From assembly GCA_031287245.1 (NCBI GenBank), contig JAITTD010000082.1, forward strand, positions 1 through 16,347: a stretch of DNA of 16,347 nucleotides. The letters are read 5' to 3'. Positions 6,645 through 13,830 of the stretch are shown here, one piece after another. The notes beneath the pieces were generated by a model. That model searched no databases and was not told the origin of the DNA. It saw only the letters and a list, made by a program, of their open reading frames with translations. This DNA is from Bacteroidales bacterium. Lineage in GTDB: Bacteria; Bacteroidota; Bacteroidia; Bacteroidales; UBA4181. The translations under genes were made by a program, and so were the position numbers. How positions within the stretch are numbered: the stretch's first letter is position 1; every line of letters starts with the position of its first letter.

Positions 6645-8288
6645 GTGAAACCCCTCTTCTTTTTATATCTTGTTAGTTGTATGACTGCAATTTCTGCGCA
6701 GCCTGCACCCCGTATTCCCTCTGAGCAGCCGAAATTAATCATCGGCATCGTGGTGGAACAAATGCGAAGCGACTATATTCAGCGTTTTTGGGACAAATTC
6801 GGTGAAGGAGGCTTCAAACGGCTTATCAATGAGGGTACCTACTTCCAGAACGCAGCCTATAAGCACTTCTTCACGCAGACTGCTGTCGGTTATGCTACCA
6901 TTTACACCGGAGCGATGCCGGCAAGCCACGGTATTGTCGCCAATCAATGGTTTGACCGCGTTGTTAACAAGCAACAAAATGCCGTTGATGATGAAACCAT
7001 GACCACCATTGGCGGTTCATTCACTGCCGGACAGTTTTCGCCGCGCAATTTGATGGCAAGCACCATCGGCGATGAAATCAAACTGTCCAATATGCGACAA
7101 TCCAAGGTGTTTGGCATATCTCTCAACCCTGTATCGGCAATTTTGCCGGCAGGACACATCGCAGACGGTGCTTTCTGGCTTGATAACGAAAGCGGCGTTT
7201 GGGTGTCAAGCAGTTATTATATGAAAAACCTGCCACAGTGGTTGAACGAAGAAAACAAGAAAAAATTGGCAGATATTTATCTTGCCCGCACGTGGGAACC
7301 CAGTTTTCCGGTGGAGCAATACACTAAATGCCTCACAGACGCTAATCCTTACGAAACCGGTATCGAGGGACGCTTTGTGTTTCCATACAATTTGCCCGAA
7401 ATAGCCAAAGGAAAGAGCATTAACAGCCGCTATCAACTGCTTGCTCAGACGCCTTTCGGCAATACGCTTACCAAAGACATGGCAATTGCCACTATTATCA
7501 ATGAAAACCTCGGCAAGGACGAGTTTACCGACTTGCTCACCGTGTCCTTTGTCGCTACCGAAAACATCGGCAACGCTTTTGGCACCATGTCCATTGAATT
7601 GGAAGACGCATTTCTGAAATTAGACCGCGAATTGGAGCATTTTCTCACTTTTTTGGATGATTTTGCAGGGAAGCAAAACACCTTGATATTCCTCACATCC
7701 AATCATGGCGCAGCACAGACTATCGGATATCTGGCGGAATCGAAAGTTCCTGTCGGCGCTTTCAACACCAACAGTGCAGTGTCGCTGTTGCGAAGTTATC
7801 TCAACGCCCTGCACGGCAGCGGCGATTGGATTAAGGCGTACCACGAACAGCAGTTGTACCTGAATTTTGAACTGATTGAAAATTCCAAACTGAAAATTGA
7901 AGATTTTCAGAACACGGTAGCACAGTTTATGATTCAGTTTACCGGCGTTTCCAACACGATTACCGCCAATGCGTTGCAAACGCACCAATTTACGGATGGT
8001 TTCCGTGGAATGATGCAGAACAGTTATTTCCCGCGCCGGTCAGGGGATGTATTCATTAATTTGTACCCCGGATGGGTGGAGAAAAGCGCCAATGCTGCTT
8101 CGCACAATTCTGCGTATATCTACGATACGCAGGTGCCGCTTATCTGGTACGGCTGGAAAGTGAAGCGAGACAAGATTACCATCCCCACAGACATCACATC
8201 CATAGCGCCCACCATCGCCAATTTCCTCAACATTTCACCGCCCAACGCATCAACCGGCAACATCATCACCGAACTGACAGGAAACTAA
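6645..8288 (+). CDS. Exported PafA-like alkaline phosphatase fold protein, probably a pseudoenzyme
   Basis: The 547-residue product belongs to the alkaline phosphatase/phosphodiesterase superfamily and resembles Bacteroidota PafA along its whole length. GTG at 6645 gives a compact signal peptide (MKPLFFLYLVSCMTAISA, cut before QP). GTG at 6615 would add ten residues but lies in a tandem repeat. LVSC also resembles a lipobox, so a lipoprotein is possible. Threonine 79 (TQTAVGY), at the nucleophile position, and Asn100 (ANQW) remain. Other active-site positions differ from the family pattern: VDQM is VEQM (E38), the KxR phosphate clamp is NPV (161-163), STDYIGH is ATENIGN (E306, N310), and DHG is NHG (N353). 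His354 and His487 persist. Phosphatase activity is therefore doubtful, and a binding or scaffold role in the periplasm is more likely. The gene lies 55 bases after rfbB on the same strand. Confidence 0.85.
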   Translation: MKPLFFLYLVSCMTAISAQPAPRIPSEQPKLIIGIVVEQMRSDYIQRFWDKFGEGGFKRLINEGTYFQNAAYKHFFTQTAVGYATIYTGAMPASHGIVANQWFDRVVNKQQNAVDDETMTTIGGSFTAGQFSPRNLMASTIGDEIKLSNMRQSKVFGISLNPVSAILPAGHIADGAFWLDNESGVWVSSSYYMKNLPQWLNEENKKKLADIYLARTWEPSFPVEQYTKCLTDANPYETGIEGRFVFPYNLPEIAKGKSINSRYQLLAQTPFGNTLTKDMAIATIINENLGKDEFTDLLTVSFVATENIGNAFGTMSIELEDAFLKLDRELEHFLTFLDDFAGKQNTLIFLTSNHGAAQTIGYLAESKVPVGAFNTNSAVSLLRSYLNALHGSGDWIKAYHEQQLYLNFELIENSKLKIEDFQNTVAQFMIQFTGVSNTITANALQTHQFTDGFRGMMQNSYFPRRSGDVFINLYPGWVEKSANAASHNSAYIYDTQVPLIWYGWKVKRDKITIPTDITSIAPTIANFLNISPPNASTGNIITELTGN

Positions 8289-8331
8289 ATTCAATGGACA
8301 GTTGACAATACAATAAAAAACACATTTGTGC

Positions 8332-8349
8332 GTTTATTATTTAATAAAC
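8332..8349. repeat. 18-bp AT-rich palindrome before the T9SS cargo gene
   Basis: GTTTATTA (8332-8339) and TAATAAAC (8342-8349) are exact reverse complements around TT. The element ends 14 bases before the preferred ATG at 8364. It could be an operator or a weak hairpin. If the GTG at 8328 were the start, the palindrome would be coding, which is one reason to prefer 8364. Confidence 0.45.
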
Positions 8350-8363
8350 TTTATTGTTGTCGG

Positions 8364-9908
8364 ATGTTGGGAAAAAGTTGGTTTAGTAGATCTTGCTGTA
8401 TTTTTGCACTCATGATTGGGTGTTGCTTAACTGTGCCTGTACATGGGCAATTGACGGCGCGCTATTCCGACGGAAAAGTGCCCACTATGTACAATTATCC
8501 GCACCGCGACACCATTTTTATATTCAATCAGCAGCCTGCTCCTAAAAAAGGCGATTTATCCCTGCAATACCGCCCCGCTTCCACCATTATGTGGGAAAAA
8601 GAGGCGCCATCCGGTGAGTGGGTGCATTACAAAACCTTCACCAACGTAACGCAAAGCCGCATTGACACGCTGAGCGAGGGCAATTACCGGACAAGCATTT
8701 CAAATATTCTACTTACTACGCCTGACACAGAGGATTTTACCATCACAGAGCCAAACAGTAGCCATGTTGTTACGGTAGCCGATACTGTAAGCAATTACGA
8801 GTGGTACCGCTTCGATTATGCAACTGCAAAATTTGAAACAACCGCTTTTGCTACTTTTTCGGGTGTCAATTCGTCTGAAATGAGCAACCTTGACGAAGGC
8901 GGCTATATGGTAAAAGTGATAACCGGCGACAAACGCGACTCACTCGTGGCATGGATCTGTATGAACCCCGGTTTTGAACTGAAACTGCAAAAGGATAACA
9001 ATGGGGCGGTCTATTTTTCCGACAAATTCTGTGACCGCATCGATTTTCGCATTGACGCAAGTCATCCCTTTGTGCTACTGACTTTTACGCACTACAACCC
9101 CGTCAGCGGTGCAAAAAGCCTTTGGGAAAACGATATGACTTTCACTGCCAACGGCAATTATGTATTCATCGGCAAACACGGCAATCAGCAGTTTTTCAGG
9201 ATTTATAAGCCGCCCTACGAGGACACGAAATATACTTTTTCAGCCAAAGACCAGTTTGGCATGGAGCAGCAGGATGAAATCATGTACGAAACCATCATAC
9301 CTCACTCGGTCATCACTCTGCACCTTCCGGAAGCCAAACTATTGGCGGATGGCACAAACAGCAACCCCAACTCTGCCCCTGTGGACGTGCGTTTTGAGAA
9401 CAAGTCCACCAACGCAACAGAGTACGTGTGGCGCTTTGGCGATGGCGATTCGCTTCGTTTCGGCGGCGATTTCCCGCCTCATCCCGACACCGTGCTGCAT
9501 ATCTACACCATTCCCAAAGACTATTCTGCCGTTTTGCTGGTAACCAACGAGTACCAATGCAAGGATTCATCAAGTGTGAAAATCAAGGTGGACCCGTCAA
9601 AACTGGATGTCGGCAATGTATTTTCGCCCAATGGCGACAATATCAACGATTATTTCAAACCGGACAATACCTCTATCAGGCAGTTTGAGATTTCCATCTA
9701 CACGCGAGCCGGCAAAAGAGTGTATCAGTACAAAGGCGGCGACCTTCGCTACTGGAATGGCTGGGATGGGCGCATCAACGGCGGTAAAGAAGCGGCAGAA
9801 GGTGTCTATTACTACGTTTTGCGAGCCATAGGATGGGATAACTTGGACTATGGATGGAAAGATAAAAAAAACGAAACCTATCGCAGTTATGTGTATCTGT
9901 ACCGGTAA
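8364..9908 (+). CDS. Exported PKD-domain protein with T9SS type B sorting domain
   Basis: The 514-residue protein has a signal peptide (MLGKSWFSRSC to VPVHG, cut before Q29). It then has an N-terminal region with two similar segments, each ending in an acidic/glycine turn (LSEGNY, LDEGGY), that look like repeated beta-sandwich units. A PKD-like domain follows at about 338-411, carrying WRFGDGD (356-362). The last 100 residues (415-514) are a gliding-motility-associated C-terminal domain, recognised by VFSPNGDNINDYF (419-431), IYTRAGKRVYQ, WNGWDGR and EGVYYYVLRA. Type B domains direct cargo through the type IX system to the cell surface or medium, so a surface or extracellular location is expected. 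No catalytic domain is visible, and an adhesive or structural role is an inference. ATG 8364 is preferred over GTG 8328. The 3' end overlaps the next gene. Confidence 0.9.
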   Translation: MLGKSWFSRSCCIFALMIGCCLTVPVHGQLTARYSDGKVPTMYNYPHRDTIFIFNQQPAPKKGDLSLQYRPASTIMWEKEAPSGEWVHYKTFTNVTQSRIDTLSEGNYRTSISNILLTTPDTEDFTITEPNSSHVVTVADTVSNYEWYRFDYATAKFETTAFATFSGVNSSEMSNLDEGGYMVKVITGDKRDSLVAWICMNPGFELKLQKDNNGAVYFSDKFCDRIDFRIDASHPFVLLTFTHYNPVSGAKSLWENDMTFTANGNYVFIGKHGNQQFFRIYKPPYEDTKYTFSAKDQFGMEQQDEIMYETIIPHSVITLHLPEAKLLADGTNSNPNSAPVDVRFENKSTNATEYVWRFGDGDSLRFGGDFPPHPDTVLHIYTIPKDYSAVLLVTNEYQCKDSSSVKIKVDPSKLDVGNVFSPNGDNINDYFKPDNTSIRQFEISIYTRAGKRVYQYKGGDLRYWNGWDGRINGGKEAAEGVYYYVLRAIGWDNLDYGWKDKKNETYRSYVYLYR

Positions 9909-11568
9909 ATCATTTTTGATTGCACTGTGTCTTTTGTGTTGCTTTGGTTCTACTTATGCACAAACGGGCAAGGAACAGGTGATTTTCAAAGCTATGAATG
10001 ATGAACTCCGGCGAAATACGGATAGTTTGCAACTTCACGAGCGGGAAACGCCTTTTTTTATTCAATATGCAGTGCAGCGAGGCAGAATTTTTCAAGTACA
10101 GGCTACCTTGGGCGCATTGACTGGCGTGAACGACTTTCAACTTGGGACAATGTCCGTGCAAACCCTCGTGGGCAACTACCAAATGTCCAATATCAATCAT
10201 ACAACCTCCAATTACCGCACAGGCAGCGCCACAGACTCATCACCCATTGACGACAACTACCGCGAAATACGCCGTCGCCTTTGGCTGCTCACCGATCTGA
10301 CTTATAAACGCGCCATTGAGGCATACAGCAACAAGATGGCGGCTATCAAACGCCAAAATCTGCCTGCGGATGTGCTTGAATTGCCTGATTTTACGCAATT
10401 GCAGTCAACAACCAATCTACAATCAGCGTCGATGATGAATTTTGAGCAGGAATACTGGAAAAAAACAGCGCTCGATTGTTCGGCTGTGTTGAAAAAATAC
10501 CCCGTCATTTACGGCTCAAACGTAGGAATTGAGATCTTTTCGGGCGATATATACAGCCTCAACAGCGAAGGCACTCAATTGCAACATCCGGTAAGGCTGA
10601 TTGCGGTGGTGGTGAACGCCTACACCAAATCAGCCGACGGCGAAGAATTATCCGATAAACTAAGTTGGTACGGACGTTCAAAAGACGAACTGCCGTCTGC
10701 CAAACAGATAAGGGATGCGGTGGATGCAATGGCAAACAATCTGCTCGCCCTGTCTGCTGCGCCGTTGATGGAAGAGAGTTACACCGGACCGGTGATGTTG
10801 GAGGGAGAAGTATTGGCATCGGCAATGACTGCAAGCTTGCTGTCGCAGCAAACGGGCTTGATTGCCTACCGTACGCCCATTAACAGTGGTGGCATACAGA
10901 AATCAATGGAAGACCGCCTCCACCTCAAAATTTTGTCGGCAGACATCAGTATAAAGAGCGTTCCCCTGATGGAGAGTTACAATGGACAGCGACTTATCGG
11001 CTCGTACCGGATGGATGCCGAGGGCATTGCACCATCGGAGTTGCTGTTAGTGGAAAACGGAATGCTGCGAAGTTTGATGTGCGACCGAGTGCCGAAGAAA
11101 AAAATCAAAACACCCACCGGAAATCGCATTTATACCTATCAACCGGTGGATATTTCCAGTTTGGTGACGCCGGGAGTGTTGCTCATTGAAACTGCCCGAG
11201 GGCTGTCGCCTGCCGAATTGAAGGAAAAACTTATCAATGCCGCCAAGGAAGAAGGTTTGCAGTATGCCTATATCATGCGTTGCCAGCCCAACGGACGAAA
11301 CGCGGCGCTGTACAAGGTGCAGACCGCAGATGGCAGCGAAAGCCCCGTCCGTGCAGGCGCTCTTTCCGGCATCGGATTGAACCGGCTGAAACGTGCGCTG
11401 GGCACGTCCAATCAAGTGGAGGTGGCAAATATGATGGTCGGAAACGCCCCTTTATCAGTGATTTATCCGCAGGCAATGGTGATTGAGGAAGTGGAAATAG
11501 AGAAAAGAAACCTGCAAAACACCACCAAATTGCCGGCAGTGAGTAATCCGCTCAACGAAAAACCATGA
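9889..11568 (+). CDS. Exported TldD/PmbA (TldE-like) family protein without HExxxH
   Basis: The 559-residue protein has the C-terminal fold signature of the TldD/PmbA family. The numbering starts at ATG 9889. Recognisable segments are TGPVMLEGE (299-307), ILSADISIKSVPL with YRMDAEGI (about 348-380) and the terminal PLSVIYPQAMVIEEVEIEKR (521-540). Family TldD subunits carry a zinc-binding HExxxH; none is present here, as in the non-catalytic partner TldE/PmbA. A hydrophobic leader ending STYA before Q25 indicates export, which differs from the cytoplasmic E. coli pair. The first 200 or so residues are distinctive and not assigned. The frame is open to ATG 9850, but 9889 gives a shorter n-region; either start overlaps the upstream gene, by 20 or 59 bases. 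The end overlaps the DUF554 gene by 4 bases. A binding or accessory role is inferred. Confidence 0.8.
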   Translation: MCICTGKSFLIALCLLCCFGSTYAQTGKEQVIFKAMNDELRRNTDSLQLHERETPFFIQYAVQRGRIFQVQATLGALTGVNDFQLGTMSVQTLVGNYQMSNINHTTSNYRTGSATDSSPIDDNYREIRRRLWLLTDLTYKRAIEAYSNKMAAIKRQNLPADVLELPDFTQLQSTTNLQSASMMNFEQEYWKKTALDCSAVLKKYPVIYGSNVGIEIFSGDIYSLNSEGTQLQHPVRLIAVVVNAYTKSADGEELSDKLSWYGRSKDELPSAKQIRDAVDAMANNLLALSAAPLMEESYTGPVMLEGEVLASAMTASLLSQQTGLIAYRTPINSGGIQKSMEDRLHLKILSADISIKSVPLMESYNGQRLIGSYRMDAEGIAPSELLLVENGMLRSLMCDRVPKKKIKTPTGNRIYTYQPVDISSLVTPGVLLIETARGLSPAELKEKLINAAKEEGLQYAYIMRCQPNGRNAALYKVQTADGSESPVRAGALSGIGLNRLKRALGTSNQVEVANMMVGNAPLSVIYPQAMVIEEVEIEKRNLQNTTKLPAVSNPLNEKP

Positions 11569-12275
11569 TTGGAACAATGGTCAACGCCGTTGCCGTAGTT
11601 GCCGGAAGCAGCATAGGGTTAGTGTTGAAGAAAAATATGCCCGAAAAATACCAAGCTATTTATTTTCAGGCTGTAGGCTTATTCACCCTTTTGCTGGGCG
11701 TCAAAATGTCGTTGGACATTTCCGCGCCACTGTTGGTCGTGTTGAGTCTTGTGTTGGGCGGATTCATCGGTATGATGCTCAAATTGAATGAAAAAACGGA
11801 ACGGATGGGCGATTTTATCAAGGCAAAAACCAAATCGCAGAACGACCGCTTCACCGAAGGCATCACCACTGCGTTTCTGCTGTTCTGCATCGGCTCGATG
11901 ACAATAGTTGGGGCAATTGAAGAAGGTTTGGGGAAAACGTCGGATTTGCTGCTCACCAAATCGCTCATGGACTTCTTTTCATCTATCATGCTGGCATCAG
12001 GATTAGGAATAGGCGTGCTTTTCTCATTCATTCCGCTGCTGATTTTTCAGGGCGGCATCACCTTGCTGGTATCACTTGCAGGAAAAGACATTCCCGCTGC
12101 TGTCATCACCGAAATATCCGTTGTAGGCGGCATCATACTGATTGGCTTAGGATTGTCTCTGCTGAAAATTAAAAAAATGGAACTTATCAATTTCCTGCCG
12201 GCATTACTGCTGATATGCCTGTTCGTCTGGATGAAATTACATTTTGCAGAATGGAAATTGATGCTACCCAATTAA
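11565..12275 (+). CDS. DUF554 family membrane protein (YqgA/YdfK-like)
   Basis: The 236-residue integral inner-membrane protein has about seven hydrophobic segments, at roughly 4-21, 35-48, 54-72, 100-118, 138-160, 183-200 and 207-223. It shows the family's recurrent motifs: GTMVNAVAVVAGSSIGL at the start, FCIGSMTIVGAIEEGLG (107-123), KSLMDFFSSIMLASGLGIGV (132-151), FQGGITLL (161-168) and the closing LPALLL. The family resembles an inverted or repeated small transporter, but no substrate is established. The ATG overlaps the stop of the TldE-like gene, suggesting that the two are translated together. A short leucine- and lysine-containing tail ends the protein. Family assignment is firm; function is unknown. 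Confidence 0.9.
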   Translation: MIGTMVNAVAVVAGSSIGLVLKKNMPEKYQAIYFQAVGLFTLLLGVKMSLDISAPLLVVLSLVLGGFIGMMLKLNEKTERMGDFIKAKTKSQNDRFTEGITTAFLLFCIGSMTIVGAIEEGLGKTSDLLLTKSLMDFFSSIMLASGLGIGVLFSFIPLLIFQGGITLLVSLAGKDIPAAVITEISVVGGIILIGLGLSLLKIKKMELINFLPALLLICLFVWMKLHFAEWKLMLPN

Positions 12276-12303
12276 ACCTTTTTCGATTTCCACAGTCCAA
12301 CTT

Positions 12304-12310
12304 AAAGAAG
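12304..12310 (+). promoter_or_regulatory. Purine-rich possible ribosome binding site
   Basis: AAGAAGG lies 10 bases before the ATG at 12321 in the 45-base gap after the DUF554 gene. It is one of the few Shine-Dalgarno-like sequences in the window and supports the 12321 start. No full TAnnTTTG promoter is visible in the gap. Confidence 0.35.
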
Positions 12311-12320
12311 GCAATAAAGA

Positions 12321-12875
12321 ATGAGTGAACACAGTGATGAACACCTGTTGGAAATGTTTCGAGACGAAAACCGTAAATACAAAGGTTTTTCTGCCATTGT
12401 CGAGCAATACAAGGTGCGTCTTTACTGGCATATTCGGAAAATCGTAGTCGTACACGAAGATGCGGATGATGTGTTGCAAAACACATTCGAGAAGGCATGG
12501 AAGGGATTATCGGGGTTCAGGCAGGAATCGGCTTTGTCCACATGGCTGTACAGAATCGCCACCAACGAGGCTGTCAGTTTCCTCAACCAGAAGCGCCAGA
12601 AGGGTTTTGCCCACTTGGACAATCCGGACAGCGTGCTATTGGCGACTTTGCAGGACGACGCCTATTTTTCGGGCGACCAGATACAGTTGCAGTTGCAGAA
12701 AGCCATTCTTAATTTACCTGATAAACAGCGAATTGTGTTTAACATGAAGTATTTTGACGAAATGAAATATGAAGAGATGTCCGCCATATTGAACACCTCG
12801 GTGGGTGCGCTCAAAGCGTCTTATCATCACGCGGTGAGCAGGATTAAAATATATCTTGAAAGTGTTAGTATTTGA
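12321..12875 (+). CDS. ECF-type RNA polymerase sigma factor
   Basis: The 184-residue protein is a two-domain extracytoplasmic-function sigma factor. Region 2 (about 20-92) includes FSAIVEQYKVRLY, the acidic core-binding DADDVLQNTFEKAWKGL (47-63) and the -10-contacting FRQESALSTWLYRIATNEA (66-84). Region 4 (about 124-180) has LPDKQRIVFNMKYFDEMKYEEM and a helix-turn-helix (AILNTSVGALKASYHHAVSRIK) for -35 recognition. There is no region 3 and no extra C-terminal domain. It is followed after 19 bases by a small single-pass membrane protein and after that by a Spy/CpxP-like protein. This is the usual layout of a sigma factor controlled by a membrane regulator. Targets cannot be read from this window. 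Confidence 0.95.
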   Translation: MSEHSDEHLLEMFRDENRKYKGFSAIVEQYKVRLYWHIRKIVVVHEDADDVLQNTFEKAWKGLSGFRQESALSTWLYRIATNEAVSFLNQKRQKGFAHLDNPDSVLLATLQDDAYFSGDQIQLQLQKAILNLPDKQRIVFNMKYFDEMKYEEMSAILNTSVGALKASYHHAVSRIKIYLESVSI

Positions 12876-12894
12876 AAATTAAAATGATACGAAT

Positions 12895-13326
12895 ATGACC
12901 AACGAAGAATTATTTGACACCCTGCCCAAGGACAATCCCTTTACGACGCCCGAAGGTTATTTTGACAATCTGACCGACCGTGTCATGAGCCGCATTGGTA
13001 AGGAAGAGAAGCCGGTTGTGCACATGAACCGCTATTTCAGGTACATTGCGGCGGCTTCATGTATCATCTTTGTTGTCTCTGCAGGCATTTGGTTTACCAA
13101 CCAACGCGAAAATACTCCTGTTATTTCGGCAAGCGATGAAAATGCAGCCTGCTGGGCTTACAATTTGGACAAAACTGCGCTGATGGCGGCTGTTTTGGAA
13201 ATGGAAATACCCGAAACAGGCATGGAAATCAGTTACACAGACGAGCAGAAGCGGGAAATCATCAGTTTTCTTGAAAAACAGGACATTCCCATTGAAAGCA
13301 TCATGCACAACATGAACGAAGAATAA
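12895..13326 (+). CDS. Putative anti-sigma factor, single-pass membrane protein
   Basis: The 143-residue product has a cytoplasmic-looking N-terminus with the motif NPFTTPEGYFDNLTDRVMSRI (14-34), often seen in small proteins beside Bacteroidota ECF sigma factors. It has one membrane segment at about 48-68 and a C-terminal region of roughly 75 residues that would face the periplasm. Two Met/Glu-rich helices (91-110 and 114-140) make up most of that region. No zinc-finger anti-sigma motif (HxxxCxxC) is present. The position 19 bases after the sigma gene and 18 bases before the Spy-like gene is the main evidence for an anti-sigma role. Membrane topology is a prediction by eye. Confidence 0.65.
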   Translation: MTNEELFDTLPKDNPFTTPEGYFDNLTDRVMSRIGKEEKPVVHMNRYFRYIAAASCIIFVVSAGIWFTNQRENTPVISASDENAACWAYNLDKTALMAAVLEMEIPETGMEISYTDEQKREIISFLEKQDIPIESIMHNMNEE

Positions 13327-13344
13327 AACATAAACATCATCAAT

Positions 13345-13818
13345 ATGAAGAAATTTGCAAGTATTTTATTGTGTATGAGCGTTTTTATGACGCTGAACAT
13401 ACAAGCGCAAGGCGATCACCAACATCGCAAAGGACCGGGTCCAATGAATGAACAAATTAAGGCTGAGCGCGTTGCCTTCTTTACTGACAAAATCGGTTTG
13501 ACGGTGGATGAAGCGCAGTCATTCTGGGCGCTGTACAACGAAATGGACAAGAAGAAGATGGATTTATTTGAAGAAAAAGCCGGCATCATGCACCGTTTCA
13601 CGAAGGATGGCGAAGCCCCGCAGGAAAAAGAAGCAGGCAAACTGCTCGACCGCCTGGTGGTTATCAACAAGCAGGAAGCAGAATTGTACAGCGAGTATGA
13701 TGCGCGTTTCAGAAAAATCCTCTCCAACGAGAAAGTGATAAAAATGTATGTTGCCGAATTTCAGTTTCGCAATGTACTCTTGCAGAAAATGCGCGGTAAA
13801 CGACCGGAAAATAAATAA
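13345..13818 (+). CDS. Spy/CpxP-like periplasmic protein
   Basis: The 157-residue protein has a signal peptide (MKKFASILLCMSVFMTLNIQA, cut before Q22). A short His/Gly/Pro-rich leader (GDHQHRKGPGP, 23-33) follows, and then an all-helical charged body. The segment AERVAFFTDKIGLTVDEAQSFWALYNEMD (40-68) carries the LTxxEA/Q-like pattern of Spy/CpxP-type proteins, which act as periplasmic chaperones or stress and metal sensors. As the third gene of a sigma/anti-sigma cluster it may be the sensor or feedback member. The arrangement recalls the sigma, anti-sigma and CpxP-like sensor trio of the Cnr metal-response system, by analogy only. The HQH leader could bind metal. It ends six bases from the convergent receptor gene. 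Confidence 0.75.
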   Translation: MKKFASILLCMSVFMTLNIQAQGDHQHRKGPGPMNEQIKAERVAFFTDKIGLTVDEAQSFWALYNEMDKKKMDLFEEKAGIMHRFTKDGEAPQEKEAGKLLDRLVVINKQEAELYSEYDARFRKILSNEKVIKMYVAEFQFRNVLLQKMRGKRPENK

Positions 13819-13830
13819 GCGCGTTTATCG
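13794..13830. terminator. Possible shared hairpin between convergent genes
   Basis: CGGTAAACG (13794-13802) can pair with CGTTTATCG (13822-13830) over nine positions with one G-U wobble and a 19-base loop. The structure spans both stop codons of the convergent genes, which are only six bases apart. T-runs on either side are poor, so it is a weak candidate for a bidirectional terminator. Confidence 0.25.

Noticed and set aside
8325..8359. Promoter before the T9SS cargo gene (TTTG at 8325, TATTGTTG at 8352)
   Set aside because: The spacer is 23 bases and the -7 element has a mismatch; the start point would fall on or after the ATG.
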